Positions 1 through 9,234 of a stretch of DNA of 64,000 bases are shown in pieces. The notes beneath the pieces are model-generated. The model searched no databases. It was not told the origin of the DNA and was given only the letters and a program-made list of their open reading frames with translations. Source of the stretch: Bacillus sp. SD075 (lineage in GTDB: Bacteria; Bacillota; Bacilli; Bacillales; DSM-1321). A program made the position numbers and the translations under genes. The stretch spans positions 62,001-126,000 of the forward strand of contig NZ_JADILK010000002.1 of NCBI RefSeq assembly GCF_017355165.1, written 5' to 3'. Position 1 is the stretch's first letter; each line of letters begins with the position of its first letter.

Positions 1-452
1 TCATGCTCACCGCCCGGGATGCTGCACAAGAAGTGGTGAAAGGGTTGAAAAAAGGCGCAGACGATTATATTACGAAACCCTTTAATGAGGATGTTTTAGT
101 TGCCAGAATCGAAGCGGTAACGCGGCGAATGCAAAATCAGGATGATCATGTGATCTTTAGAGGACTAAATTTAACTGAATCCGCTTATGAAGCACACTAT
201 GGTACTAAGACAATCCCATTAACGCCAAAAGAGTTCTCACTGTTGTGCTTGTTTTTAAAATCCCCAGATCGAGTGTATTCCAGAGACCACCTGCTTTCGA
301 CCATATGGGGATTTAAAACGGATACGGAAGATCGGACAATCGATTCCCATATTCGAAATATTAGAGAGAAATTGCGTCATGCCGGTTTTCCAGCAGATCA
401 CCATTTGAAAACGGTCTGGGGCATCGGATATAAATGGAGTTCTTTGGATTGA
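1..452 (+). CDS. OmpR/PhoB-family response regulator, 5' end outside window
   Basis: This is the C-terminal part of a two-component DNA-binding regulator; the reading frame runs in from before base 1. The first visible residues are the end of a receiver domain, with the typical GADDYITKPF motif containing the conserved Lys and Pro. A winged-helix Trans_reg_C domain follows at about residues 50-148, with LTPKEFSLL and DSHIRNIREKLR as landmarks. The stop codon lies one base before the next start codon, so the two genes are translationally coupled. No histidine kinase follows; a partner may lie upstream. The family is certain, the regulon unknown. Confidence 0.93.
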   Translation, partial: MLTARDAAQEVVKGLKKGADDYITKPFNEDVLVARIEAVTRRMQNQDDHVIFRGLNLTESAYEAHYGTKTIPLTPKEFSLLCLFLKSPDRVYSRDHLLSTIWGFKTDTEDRTIDSHIRNIREKLRHAGFPADHHLKTVWGIGYKWSSLD

Positions 453-453
453 T

Positions 454-1005
454 ATGAATTTCATTTCTGAGGCATTACTATCCAGCGGCCCTTTTTCCAT
501 TGCTGTAAGTTTAGTATCCAATATATTGATTAGCGTGCTTGGTTTTATTCCAAGCGTATTCATCACGGCCGCCAATATCACCGTATTTGGATTTGAAAAG
601 GGATTGATTCTATCTTACATGGGGGAAATTGCCGGAGCAGTGGTCAGCTTTTGGTTATATCGAAAGGGCTTTCAAACATTCCAACCCAAGTTCATGAAGA
701 ACAGGTGGGTCATGAAGCTGCAAGAGTCACAAGGGTTTCATGCCTTTTGGATGATCCTGATGCTTAGGCTCCTTCCTTTTATACCATCCGGCGTGATCAA
801 CCTTACAGCAGCATTAAGCAAGACAGGAATGATGATTTTCTTTATCGCGACATCCATCGGAAAACTCCCTGCCCTCCTTGTCGAAGCCTATTCGGTGACA
901 CAAGTATTGAAGACATCGGACGATGTAAGGATCGTTTTGGTTCTGTTGATTCTTCTAATCGCGGTCGTTTATTACTTTAATAGAAATAATAAAAAAGGAA
1001 TGTAG
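454..1005 (+). CDS. TVP38/TMEM64 (VTT domain) integral membrane protein
   Basis: A 183-residue protein of the VTT/DedA-like superfamily, for which lipid scrambling or envelope roles have been proposed. Hydrophobic segments lie at about residues 14-38, 52-70, 98-118, 124-145 and 159-176. The family signature Arg-x-x-Pro-x-x-Pro-x-Gly-x-x-Asn is seen around residues 105-117 (RLLPFIPSGVIN). It starts one base after the stop of the response regulator and has no separate promoter, so the two are almost certainly one transcript. A membrane target of the two-component system is a reasonable inference; the substrate is unknown. Confidence 0.85.
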   Translation: MNFISEALLSSGPFSIAVSLVSNILISVLGFIPSVFITAANITVFGFEKGLILSYMGEIAGAVVSFWLYRKGFQTFQPKFMKNRWVMKLQESQGFHAFWMILMLRLLPFIPSGVINLTAALSKTGMMIFFIATSIGKLPALLVEAYSVTQVLKTSDDVRIVLVLLILLIAVVYYFNRNNKKGM

Positions 1006-1162
1006 TAAAAACCTTCTCTATTTTTTCGTTAAATTGGAAGAAGTTCAACTTCCATTTTACAGGCTCCATCCATTAAATTTTTCCAATAATCGGTAACCCT
1101 TGTCCTCGAGGGGTTACCAGAAGGCGGATGCGACCTTTTCTTTCCTCGAGGGCATTCCCCCA

Positions 1163-2273
1163 TTATATCCGGAAAAGATATCCGGCGAGTTCGGTGTTTA
1201 ATATATCCCTGTGCTGCGAACGGTTTCGCAGCCTTTTCATTAAAACAACACAGAAGAAAGACATCACTATGGATGGATCGCAATGCTTTCCTTTTTGTTC
1301 GTTTATGAAAGATAATGCCCGCTCCACGGACCAGGAATCTTTATAAAGCCTTCTGCTGGTCGATTCATCGAACATACCCACAATGGGATTTCCTACCTTT
1401 CAAACCGATATCCAGTACCATCCCATTTTTGATGATGTTGGAAGATCATGTTTTCAGCCACTTCCAGGCTGCTGATCACATCATTGTTATTTCCCTTGAA
1501 ATTTTATCCAAAATATCGGATCCCATTAACGGATGCATCGCGATGATTTTTTTCATATGGAGATAACAGGCCACGTTTGTATAAAATCCCCTCAGTATCT
1601 CAACTTTCCCGATACCATGTAGAATACTTGAATGAATGATATGATTCATATAACTTTTAGATAGTTTCAGCTGACATCTTCGATTATGAACCATACTTAG
1701 CTGCTCGGTTAGATTTTAACTATCTATAAATGCTCTTCAATGCCGGGATCAGGATTTTGCATGAAATGGCAAGGACCTTTAACAATTCCCTTTGAGCCTC
1801 TGCCCTTTTCTTTTCTGAACTGTAAAAATTTCCACGAAATACCCCAGATACCCTAAATGAATGGGAGTAATCGTAATCGAGGAATGCCAAATGTCACCCG
1901 ATTTCTTTCGATTGGTGAAGACTCCTGACCAAGGATTTCCCTTCCTTAACTCATTTTTCAGAGCTGCGTATGTACAAAAAGGTGTAAACCCTGACTTTAA
2001 CAACCCAGCTTTGAATCCAATGATACTGTTCCTTGAATGCCCTGCCAATTCAAATGACAGCCTTGATTTTCCTATCATAAAATCTATACCTCCAATAACC
2101 TGCTGGATTTTCCAATTCTGTCTCCTAGTTACACGGTTCTCACTGGCATGGCCCACTCCGTTCATTATTAAAAATTTCAACACATAGCCCAAATGAACTA
2201 TACCTGGATGATAAGGTATATAATACCATCCAAGTTTGTGATTAAGGGATGGATGACACGTTTCTGTCTGCAC
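1163..2273 (-). pseudogene. decayed PAS + HD-GYP phosphodiesterase gene
   Basis: Read on the minus strand, 2273-1779 still encodes a PAS/PAC-like segment (GHSRNSIIGF, LLKSG, then WSGVFTNRKKSGDIW). Downstream, 1694-1476 gives the first half of an HD-GYP domain, but the HD motif reads LHGIGK instead of LHDIGK, so a metal ligand is lost. A different frame at about 1470-1385 gives HHQKWDGTGY, the second-half signature, followed by an in-frame stop (FER*EIP). A third frame at 1372-1163 gives SRRLYKDSWSVERAL and EQKGKHCDP. At least two frameshifts, one stop and a small deletion are visible. The intact parent was probably a sensory cyclic-di-GMP phosphodiesterase. The linker at 1695-1778 also carries stops. 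1006-1162 holds nothing recognised. Confidence 0.8.
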
Positions 2274-2487
2274 CAGGCATCAGAATTCGCACGCTCATTA
2301 AGCTTATTGCATGTCGAAGGGTAAATTGGTCCATTTCCACGAATGTAACACTTATATAATGAGCTATTGCCTATACTATCTTCCTGTTTCCTGGAAAAAA
2401 GAATGAATATATTGTGTTTTAATGGGAAATTCCTTTATAATGCGCATTAGATGATTTTTTAGCACTGAATACGAGAGGAGACTGAAT

Positions 2488-3264
2488 ATGAAGAAACTAA
2501 TGTACCCAATCATCATAGGATTATTGGCAGTTGTTCTGACAGCTTGTGGTTCGAACGATGAAGCTGATAAGAAAAATGACGAGAAAGAAACTAAAACAAC
2601 TGAGAAAGAAACGGCTAAAGCAACTGAGGAACAGCAAAAAAAGATGGAAGAAATGCAGAAGAAACTAGACAAGCAAAAGGTGGATGAAAAGAAAACGGTG
2701 GCCATCGTCAATGACGAAAAAATATTAGGTGCGGAATATAATACCGTGCTGTCTACCACACAAATGCAAATGCAGCAATTCGGACAAGACCCAACATCCA
2801 AGGAGGGAGCCAAACAAATTAAAGAGCAAACGATCAACTCTTTAGTGGGGCAAACACTACTGCTTCAAGCTGCTGATAAAAAGGGCTACACAGCTTCCAA
2901 GGCCGAAATTGAAGAGCAACTTGCCGAAATCAAAAAGCAATATGAGAGTGAAGAGAAATTCAAGGAAGCGATGAAGCAAGCAGGTCTTAATTCGGAAATG
3001 CTGAATGCACAAATCGCAGAGAACATCCCATATACGAAGTACGTTGAAAAAGAGATTAAAGTGGAAGAAGCAACTGATGAAGAAATCCAAAAATATTACG
3101 ATCAGGTTGCGGAGCAGGCTAAAACAAGTGGGCAAAAGGTACAAAAACTCGAAGAGATGAAGCCGCAAATCAAGGAACAACTAGAGCAGCAAAAGAAACA
3201 GGAAAAGCTTGTGAAGCATGTGGAAGAACTTCAGAAAAATGCTAAGGTCGATATTAAGATTTAA
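2488..3264 (+). CDS. SurA N-terminal domain lipoprotein (PrsA-like chaperone lacking PPIase domain)
   Basis: A 258-residue exported lipoprotein. Residues 1-19 form a signal peptide ending in the lipobox LTAC, so Cys20 would be lipidated and the protein anchored outside the membrane. Residues 22-65 are a Lys/Glu/Thr-rich, coiled-coil-like linker. Residues 68-190 match the SurA-N/trigger-factor-like fold (AIVNDEKI, QTINSLVGQTLL), and the tail is again charged and helical. No parvulin rotamase domain is present, which separates it from true PrsA. The start is preceded by GAGAGGAG. It is a single-gene unit followed directly by a terminator. The role in folding of exported proteins is inferred. 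Confidence 0.85.
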   Translation: MKKLMYPIIIGLLAVVLTACGSNDEADKKNDEKETKTTEKETAKATEEQQKKMEEMQKKLDKQKVDEKKTVAIVNDEKILGAEYNTVLSTTQMQMQQFGQDPTSKEGAKQIKEQTINSLVGQTLLLQAADKKGYTASKAEIEEQLAEIKKQYESEEKFKEAMKQAGLNSEMLNAQIAENIPYTKYVEKEIKVEEATDEEIQKYYDQVAEQAKTSGQKVQKLEEMKPQIKEQLEQQKKQEKLVKHVEELQKNAKVDIKI

Positions 3265-3270
3265 TGATGA

Positions 3271-3303
3271 AAAGAGCTGCCAAAATTGGCAGCTCTTTCT
3301 TTA
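3271..3303 (+). terminator. intrinsic terminator of the SurA-N lipoprotein gene
   Basis: Perfect stem AAGAGCTGCC / GGCAGCTCTT with an AAAATT loop, followed by TCTTTA, seven bases after the stop codon. Confidence 0.85.
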
Positions 3304-3447
3304 GGGTCTTTGGTTGCCTACTAAACGCACTAACCGTTTTACACCCTATAAGCATGTTTAAGGTCACTCCGGTATTGCGGGATTATAAACTGCCGAGCAA
3401 TTTCTTTATAACAACTGCTACCGCACCCCACGGCCTTTCCATTTTAT

Positions 3448-3867
3448 TTATTCACCCGTTTTCGAAAAACGTGCCATTCTTTCACCAATTTCATCACGAA
3501 CACGTTTGAAGGTCGCCCATTTTTCTTCATCTGATCCTTCCGCTTTTGCCGGGTCATCAAAGCCCCAGTGTTCCCGTTTAACATGTGGTGGCGTCATTGG
3601 ACATTTATCTGCCGCATCGCCACATAACGTAACGACAAAATCAGCATTATTCAATATGTCAGGATCGATGATATCCGATGTTTGATTGGAGATGTCCATT
3701 CCAACTTCATTCATTGCTTTTACAGCTTTTGGATTTAATCCATGTGCCTCGATTCCTGCACTAAGCACTTGCCATTCGCTCCCTAAATATTTCTTCCCCC
3801 AAGCCTCTGCCATTTGGCTTCTGCAAGAGTTACCAGTACATAAGAAGTAGAGTGTTTTTTTAGCCAT
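3448..3867 (-). CDS. arsC: arsenate reductase, thioredoxin-coupled (LMW phosphatase fold)
   Basis: Reduces arsenate to arsenite in the cytosol using thioredoxin. The 139-residue length is typical of the pI258/B. subtilis type. The P-loop CTGNSCR starts at Cys10 with Cys15 and Arg16, and the redox pair Cys82 and Cys89 (LCGDAADKC) is present, so all catalytic residues are intact. It is the last gene of arsR-arsB-arsC, 30 bases after arsB, with GGAGGAGAAAC before the ATG. The product feeds arsenite to ArsB. Confidence 0.96.
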   Translation of the reverse strand: MAKKTLYFLCTGNSCRSQMAEAWGKKYLGSEWQVLSAGIEAHGLNPKAVKAMNEVGMDISNQTSDIIDPDILNNADFVVTLCGDAADKCPMTPPHVKREHWGFDDPAKAEGSDEEKWATFKRVRDEIGERMARFSKTGE

Positions 3868-3897
3868 GTAGTTTCTCCTCCGTCAGTAAGTTATTGT

Positions 3898-5196
3898 TTA
3901 ATGAATAATTCGTAACCATATGTATAAGCCAGCCAATGTGATGAACAATGTTGGGATGGTTAAGATGATTCCCGTTTTAAAGTAGGTTCCCCATGAAATC
4001 TTCACACCTTTTAATGAAAGGACATGCAGCCACAATAACGTAGCCAATGAACCGATCGGAGTGATTTTCGGACCCAAGTCCGAACCGATGACATTTGCAT
4101 AAATCAGGGCTTCCCTGATTGCGCCTGTTGTATGGGTGTCGGAAATGGCAAGGGCATCAATCATAACGGTTGGCAAGTTATTCATAATGGAAGACAGAAT
4201 GGCGGCGATGAAGCCCATTCCCAGCGTTGCGGCAAATAATCCTTGATCTGCTGTCACTTGTATAAGGTCAGATAAAATATTCGTCAATCCAACATTTCTC
4301 AATCCATACACCACGACATACATTCCAACTGAGAAGAACACAATCGCCCATGGTGCGCCTTTTAAAACTGTCTTGGTATTTACAGCTGGACTTCGCCTTG
4401 CCATAAACAAGAAGAAAATTGCGATAACACCTGCAATGATGGATACAGGAATGCTGAAAAATTCACTGATAAAATATCCTACCAACAAAACACCTAAAAC
4501 AATCCCAGACAGGCGAAACATTTTCACATCACGAATGGCTTCGACTGGCTTCTTCAATTGAGCCATATCATAATTCTTCGGAATGCTCTTTCTGAAATAC
4601 AAATATAATACCAGGATGCTTGCTACTAATGAAAAGAAATTTGGTATGACCATTCTAGAGGCGAACTCAATAAACCCGATATCAAAAAAGTCAGCAGAAA
4701 CAATGTTGACCAGATTACTTACCACAAGCGGTAAGGATGTAGTGTCCGCAATAAACCCACTCGCGATGATAAATGGGAAGATCATTCTCTCTTCCAACTT
4801 CAGGTTCCGAACCATTGCCAATACAATCGGAGTTAAGATGAGAGCGGCTCCATCATTTGCGAAGAACGCAGCGACTAGGGCTCCGAGAATGCTCACATAC
4901 ACAAACATCCTTACTCCATTTCCCTTGGCCGCTCTAGCCATATGTAGAGCTGCCCATTCAAAGAAACCAATTTCATCTAAAATCAAAGAAATAATGATAA
5001 TAGCAATGAACGCCAACGTCGCGTTCCAAACAATGCCCGTAACGGTCATTACATCGTTGAAGTCAACAACTCCAACTAGTAAGGCAAGCACCGCTCCCCC
5101 GCAAGCTGACCAGCCGATTGACAATCCCTTTGGTTGCCAGATGACGAATGTCAACGTCAGCAAAAAGATGATACTAGCTAATATAACTGTACCCAC
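3898..5196 (-). CDS. arsB: arsenite efflux permease ArsB
   Basis: A 432-residue polytopic membrane protein of the ArsB/NhaD ion transporter superfamily, with about 12 hydrophobic segments over its whole length. Family landmarks include [14 protein letters not shown], the conserved NDG segment, and a second half with [12 protein letters not shown]. It exports arsenite (and antimonite) across the cytoplasmic membrane. No ArsA ATPase gene is present, so it should act as a proton-coupled carrier. It lies between arsR and arsC in one transcription unit, with AGGAGGAGAAC before the start. Confidence 0.96.
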   Translation of the reverse strand: MGTVILASIIFLLTLTFVIWQPKGLSIGWSACGGAVLALLVGVVDFNDVMTVTGIVWNATLAFIAIIIISLILDEIGFFEWAALHMARAAKGNGVRMFVYVSILGALVAAFFANDGAALILTPIVLAMVRNLKLEERMIFPFIIASGFIADTTSLPLVVSNLVNIVSADFFDIGFIEFASRMVIPNFFSLVASILVLYLYFRKSIPKNYDMAQLKKPVEAIRDVKMFRLSGIVLGVLLVGYFISEFFSIPVSIIAGVIAIFFLFMARRSPAVNTKTVLKGAPWAIVFFSVGMYVVVYGLRNVGLTNILSDLIQVTADQGLFAATLGMGFIAAILSSIMNNLPTVMIDALAISDTHTTGAIREALIYANVIGSDLGPKITPIGSLATLLWLHVLSLKGVKISWGTYFKTGIILTIPTLFITLAGLYIWLRIIH

Positions 5197-5213
5197 TGAT
5201 GTTCTCCTCCTAG

Positions 5214-5561
5214 TTAGTCACAGCAAATCCGTTTTCCTTGTGCTGTTAATTCTTCTAATTTAAAGTTTTGACTTGGTAAGTCCCTGATGACCGTCTGAAT
5301 AAATGAGTAATAGGAAGAAGACGAATTTAACGAGTAAAATATCCACTGTCCCCTTCTCGCTTCATTCACAATTCCGTTATCTTTCAGCTTTCGTAAATGT
5401 TGGCTGATAGCCGGTTGGCTCATCTCGAATAGGTCCACAAATTCACAGACACAGCATTCATGCTCAGCCATGATCTTAACCATGGTCAACCGAGTTTTAT
5501 CACCTAGTAATTTAAGAATGTTTGCCGTGGTTTCTAAATCCGACGCTTCATTCGTTTGCAT
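5214..5561 (-). CDS. arsR: ArsR-family arsenite-responsive repressor
   Basis: A 115-residue winged-helix repressor that controls its own operon. I chose the Met at 5561 because CGAGGAGGGATAAA precedes it; an upstream Met at 5588 would start inside the operator. The metal-sensing helix shows CCVCEF, the Cys-x-Cys As(III) site of the ArsR family. The recognition helix is [12 protein letters not shown], and the C-terminus ends in CCD, offering extra thiols. It is first in the arsRBC operon, 17 bases before arsB. Confidence 0.95.
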   Translation of the reverse strand: MQTNEASDLETTANILKLLGDKTRLTMVKIMAEHECCVCEFVDLFEMSQPAISQHLRKLKDNGIVNEARRGQWIFYSLNSSSSYYSFIQTVIRDLPSQNFKLEELTAQGKRICCD

Positions 5562-5588
5562 TTTATCCCTCCTCGCACAATCGAACAA

Positions 5589-5638
5589 ATAAGAATATGC
5601 TTATACATTGCAACATCAGTATATAAGCATATCCTTAT
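5589..5638 (-). promoter_or_regulatory. ArsR operator pair in front of arsRBC
   Basis: Two sites of the form ATAAG-N6-CTTAT lie at 5589-5604 and 5623-5638. They are 34 bp apart and sit 28 bp upstream of the arsR start codon. The inner parts also form a perfect 11-bp inverted repeat (ATATGCTTATA at 5595-5605, its complement at 5622-5632). Position and symmetry fit a dimeric ArsR repressor; binding is inferred. Confidence 0.75.
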
Positions 5639-5810
5639 ATAATCAAGCATTAAATTTTCAAGAAAATAATATTAAAATATCCCCGCAAACTTAGCCTGTC
5701 CCCCCCTCCCACGACTAGCATGGGGAAATCTTATCCAAAGGTTCTGTTAAAGGGTTATAGAAGATTTAAACTAATATCAAACAGATGTTAAATCATATTA
5801 TAGATCCTTT

Positions 5811-6287
5811 GCTGTAGGCGGGGTTGGTCTTATTATTACAGAAGGAACTATATTGATGATAAGTATAGTCAAACTTACGATTTTCATCCAGGTATTGCAT
5901 TTGATGAGCAAGCACAAGAGTGGAAAAGAGTTTCAATGCCGTTCATTCAGCAGGAGCAACAATCTTTATGCAGGTACAACATACTGGGCCATTATCTCAG
6001 GGAAATCATTTCACTTAGGTGAAGGAACCTTTCAATTACCTAGAGAAATAACAAAAGAAGAAATAGAGTTTAGTCAATGACCTATAATCGCAAATGGACA
6101 GTTAGAGAAGCCAGAAAGAGCTGCTGAAATGATTAATAAAGGTCATGCTGATATTATAACTTTAGGTAAAGGAGCATTGGCTAATCATGACTGGGTAAAG
6201 AAAGTTCATAATGAAGATCCTTTAGAAGCGTTCGATTCGGAAAAAGTATTACACCCAACTGCTGTTATTAAAGATTTCGAATTGTAG
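5811..6287 (+). pseudogene. remnant of an Old Yellow Enzyme-type NADH:flavin oxidoreductase gene
   Basis: Fragments in several frames together spell an OYE-family protein. 5811-5850 gives GGVGLIITEGT; the next frame gives IDDKYSQTY and HPGIAFDEQAQEWKR; then AVHSAGATIFMQVQHTGPLS and GEGTFQLPREITKEEI; then after a stop PIIANGQLEKPERAAEM and GHADIITLGKGALANHDWV up to a final TAG at 6285. The central catalytic segment between the PREITKEEI part and PIIANG is deleted, and several one- or two-base shifts are present. It cannot make a functional enzyme. 5640-5810 holds no recognised feature. Confidence 0.82.
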
Positions 6288-6393
6288 ATGAAAAAATTAA
6301 ATGTTTAACAACGCCTTTCCAAAAGGAATTTGTACTGCATCTTGAATTAAAAAGTATCCTTATTAAAAGAACAGCCAGGGGCTTTATCAGACT

Positions 6394-6431
6394 AAACAAG
6401 AAAACTGCCGAATGACCGGCAGTTTTCTTGT
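6394..6431 (-). terminator. intrinsic terminator of spoVR
   Basis: Long stem AAACAAGAAAACTGCCG paired with its complement across an AATGA loop, with a T-rich 3' arm on the minus strand; it abuts the spoVR stop codon. Confidence 0.85.
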
Positions 6432-7847
6432 TTATAAATATTTCCGGTGAATACCTTTTCCATCATAGGAAAACAGGACTTCTTTCCCTTCCATGACTGA
6501 TTCCATGTGCACGGAGCGGCCCCAGAGCTGATGGATATATGGCATGACTTTTTCGAGATATTTAAGGTCCAGTTCAATACCTTCATACCAATGCTTTAGA
6601 TAAAGTTCCCCATTACGCATGAAGTCTCCATCATTTACTGTGATATAGGGGAACCCGCCGTTAACCCTCATGCTGACGAGTTGGTCACGAACCTGTTCCC
6701 ATGCCTTATCGACGATTTTATAATCCTTGCCCTGCTTTTGGAATAAATACATATCCTCCCGCATGACCAGATCTTTCGTCAGATAATTGCGGAGAAAGGA
6801 AATATCCGATTCGATTTCCCTGACTTCGAACATCTTTTCCCGGCCAGATCCAGGCTTGACTCCAAGCCTGATCATTTCTTCGGAGGGATTATCATAGCGT
6901 TCTTCAATATCTTCAAGCACTTTCAATCCAAGATAATAAGGATTGATGCTGGTCCGTGATGGCTGAACGACGCCTGCGTTCAGTTTTGCGAATTCAATGG
7001 CTTCCCCTGAGGATAGATCCAATTCACGGATTATGCGCTGATGCCAATACGACGCCCAGCCTTCGTTCATGATTTTCGTTTCCAACTGCGGCCAGAAATA
7101 CAGCATCTCTTCCCTGATCATCGTCATGATATCCCGTTGCCAATCGGTTAAATCCCTGCTGTACTGTTCTATGAAAAGCATAATATCCTTTTCAGGCCTT
7201 GGCGGGAATTTTTTTCTTTTTTTAATGTTGGATTTCTGCGGTTTCCCCTTATTATCAAGGTTCCATAAATCATCGTATTGTGTGGCTGTCGGTTTTATTT
7301 CCTCTTCTTCTTCCTCATCTTCCATCGTCCAGGCAAGCTTCGGTCTCATCAGCGACGGATCGATATGTTCTTCAATCGCTAAAAGTGCATCGAGGAAGGT
7401 TTCCACTTCCTTTTTGCCATGCAGGATTTCATATTCACGTATTCTTTCCGCCGTTGCCGACATACTTTCCACCATATCTCTCTTAGTATTATTGAAACGT
7501 ACATTATTCTTAAAGAAGTCACAGTGAGCCAAAACGTGGGCAACAATCAATTTATTTTGTACAAGTGAATTGGAGTCCAGCAGAAAAGCGTAACAAGGAT
7601 CAGAGTTAATGACCAGTTCATAGATCTTACTTAATCCAAAGTCGTACTGCAGCTTCATTTTATGAAATTGCTTCCCAAAGCTCCAATGAGAAAAACGGGT
7701 AGGCATTCCATAGGCACCAAATGTATAAATGATTTCTGAAGGGCATATTTCATAACGCATCGGGTAAAAATCCAATCCGAACCCAGTTGCTATTTCGGTA
7801 ATTTCACTAATGGCATATTCCAGAGCCTTTTGCTCCGCTTCATTCAT
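6432..7847 (-). CDS. spoVR: SpoVR family stage V sporulation protein
   Basis: A 471-residue cytosolic protein of the SpoVR family, close to the usual length. In B. subtilis it is made in the mother cell and is needed for normal spore cortex formation; the molecular activity is not established. Recognisable stretches are [29 protein letters not shown] and [16 protein letters not shown]. An acidic linker ([11 protein letters not shown]) sits near residue 180. AAGGGGGAT precedes the ATG. It is monocistronic with its own terminator and belongs to the conserved yhd backbone. Confidence 0.96.
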   Translation of the reverse strand: MNEAEQKALEYAISEITEIATGFGLDFYPMRYEICPSEIIYTFGAYGMPTRFSHWSFGKQFHKMKLQYDFGLSKIYELVINSDPCYAFLLDSNSLVQNKLIVAHVLAHCDFFKNNVRFNNTKRDMVESMSATAERIREYEILHGKKEVETFLDALLAIEEHIDPSLMRPKLAWTMEDEEEEEEIKPTATQYDDLWNLDNKGKPQKSNIKKRKKFPPRPEKDIMLFIEQYSRDLTDWQRDIMTMIREEMLYFWPQLETKIMNEGWASYWHQRIIRELDLSSGEAIEFAKLNAGVVQPSRTSINPYYLGLKVLEDIEERYDNPSEEMIRLGVKPGSGREKMFEVREIESDISFLRNYLTKDLVMREDMYLFQKQGKDYKIVDKAWEQVRDQLVSMRVNGGFPYITVNDGDFMRNGELYLKHWYEGIELDLKYLEKVMPYIHQLWGRSVHMESVMEGKEVLFSYDGKGIHRKYL

Positions 7848-7938
7848 CCGATATCCCCCTTGTCTTCCGCCTTTAAACTAATGTATGAAAAAAAGGAGGA
7901 AAAATGCCGTGATCATGAGTAAAGGTCCTAGATAATGG

Positions 7939-7972
7939 AAAAAAAACACCTCCATGAAGAAGATGTCAGGTG
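7939..7972 (-). terminator. intrinsic terminator of the YkvI-like transporter gene
   Basis: On the minus strand CACCTgaCAT and ATGgAGGTG form a stem followed by an eight-base T run; about 45 bases after the gene's stop. Confidence 0.7.
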
Positions 7973-8018
7973 AAGTCATTCATGTATTCTGCACTCAATT
8001 TTAATTTTCCCCTTAATT

Positions 8019-9098
8019 TTAATATTTCGCGAATCCTGTATTCGCAGCCTCTTTTTTCATTTTTGAACGGACCCAGGAAACGATAAGCGCTGCAATGATG
8101 ACAAAACCTAAGTATCCCGTGATTGGGTATACCGTCCCAACCAATTTAATAAAGCCAACGAAACTTGCGAGAAAAGCGAGGATACCAACTATTATCACGG
8201 ATATTTTAAAGCGTTTCGTTTCGGCAGTCACCAACCTGGCAGTGAATGCATATAGCATCCCGACAGCGGTATTATAAATCATTCCTAAAAGGATGATTGA
8301 TAGGATATATCCCAACCATGGAGAAATCTGATTCGCTAAATGAAGGGTAGGCATACCTGAGCCTTCTATGCCCTTCAAGTCGGACATCATCCCCAGATTG
8401 ATCAAGAATAGCAAGATCCCCAATCCGATACCTCCTAGAATTCCTCCCATACCAGCCTCTTTCTTATTCTTGAAGGTCCCTCCCATTACGGCCAGCATGG
8501 CAATTCCGGCAGTCATATTATATGAAACATAAAGTAATGAACCCATCATCCAATTTCCGGTAGCAGCCATTCCTTTACTAGAAGATGAAATGATTTGATT
8601 GAAACTTAGATCGGATGTGAAAAATGAATAACCTGAAATAATGATCATGATAACAAATAAAAACGGTGTGACGGCACTAATGATGGACATTATTTTATTT
8701 ACATTAAGTAAAAGCGTACCAATCGTGAGCACCGTCATGACGATTGCACCAACTATACTTGGAATCCCGAATTGTTCTTCAAAAATCGTTCCGGAACCAG
8801 CAATCATGATGACTGTTACGCCAAACAAGAAAAATGTGATAATAATATCGACCATCCTGCCTATATAGCGCCCGCAAATATGATCGATGATGCTTTTATG
8901 GGAGCGTGTTTGGAGAGTGCTCCCCAATTGGGTAACCTGCATGCCTAAAAATGCGAATAAAGCCGTCGCCACAACAATTCCCAATACACTGAAGATTCCA
9001 AAACTCGTGAAGAACTGTAATACTTCTTGTCCTGAAGCGAAACCTGCTCCAATGATGATTCCAATATATGCTCCTGCAAGATTTATACTGTTTTTCAT
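8019..9098 (-). CDS. YkvI-like integral membrane transporter
   Basis: A 359-residue membrane protein with about ten transmembrane helices, similar to the YkvI group of the APC/LeuT-fold superfamily. The N-terminus AGAYIGIIIGAGFASGQEV carries the unwound-helix glycine pattern (GAGFASGQE) typical of this group. I start at Met 9098 because AGGGTGG lies eight bases before it; a GTG at 9110 is inside that site. It lies downstream of the D-amino acid conversion genes in the same direction, 136 bases from the racemase and separated by a hairpin. Uptake or export of an amino acid is plausible, but the substrate is unknown. Confidence 0.8.
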   Translation of the reverse strand: MKNSINLAGAYIGIIIGAGFASGQEVLQFFTSFGIFSVLGIVVATALFAFLGMQVTQLGSTLQTRSHKSIIDHICGRYIGRMVDIIITFFLFGVTVIMIAGSGTIFEEQFGIPSIVGAIVMTVLTIGTLLLNVNKIMSIISAVTPFLFVIMIIISGYSFFTSDLSFNQIISSSSKGMAATGNWMMGSLLYVSYNMTAGIAMLAVMGGTFKNKKEAGMGGILGGIGLGILLFLINLGMMSDLKGIEGSGMPTLHLANQISPWLGYILSIILLGMIYNTAVGMLYAFTARLVTAETKRFKISVIIVGILAFLASFVGFIKLVGTVYPITGYLGFVIIAALIVSWVRSKMKKEAANTGFAKY

Positions 9099-9185
9099 AT
9101 CAAATACCACCCTAATTATATGATTATTCTGACAATTGAAATTAAAGGAAGTACCTCGTTTCCACCAAATCCAGTTCTTCTATAT

Positions 9186-9206
9186 CCTCCCAGCTAAACT
9201 GGGAGG
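9186..9206. terminator. hairpin between racemase and transporter genes
   Basis: Eight-base stem CCTCCCAG / CTGGGAGG with a five-base loop. It lacks a good T run on the minus strand, so read-through into the transporter gene is possible. Confidence 0.45.
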
Positions 9207-9234
9207 TCCTTTAATTCCTACTCTTATTTACATA

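Noticed and set aside
2376-2837. Ser/Phe-rich 153-residue minus-strand frame over the SurA-N lipoprotein
   Set aside because: Mirror of a Lys/Glu-rich coding sequence; no start signal.
4583-5263. 226-residue plus-strand reading frame opposite arsB and arsR
   Set aside because: It is the antisense shadow of a well-supported ArsB; no ribosome binding site, composition typical of mirrored membrane protein codons.
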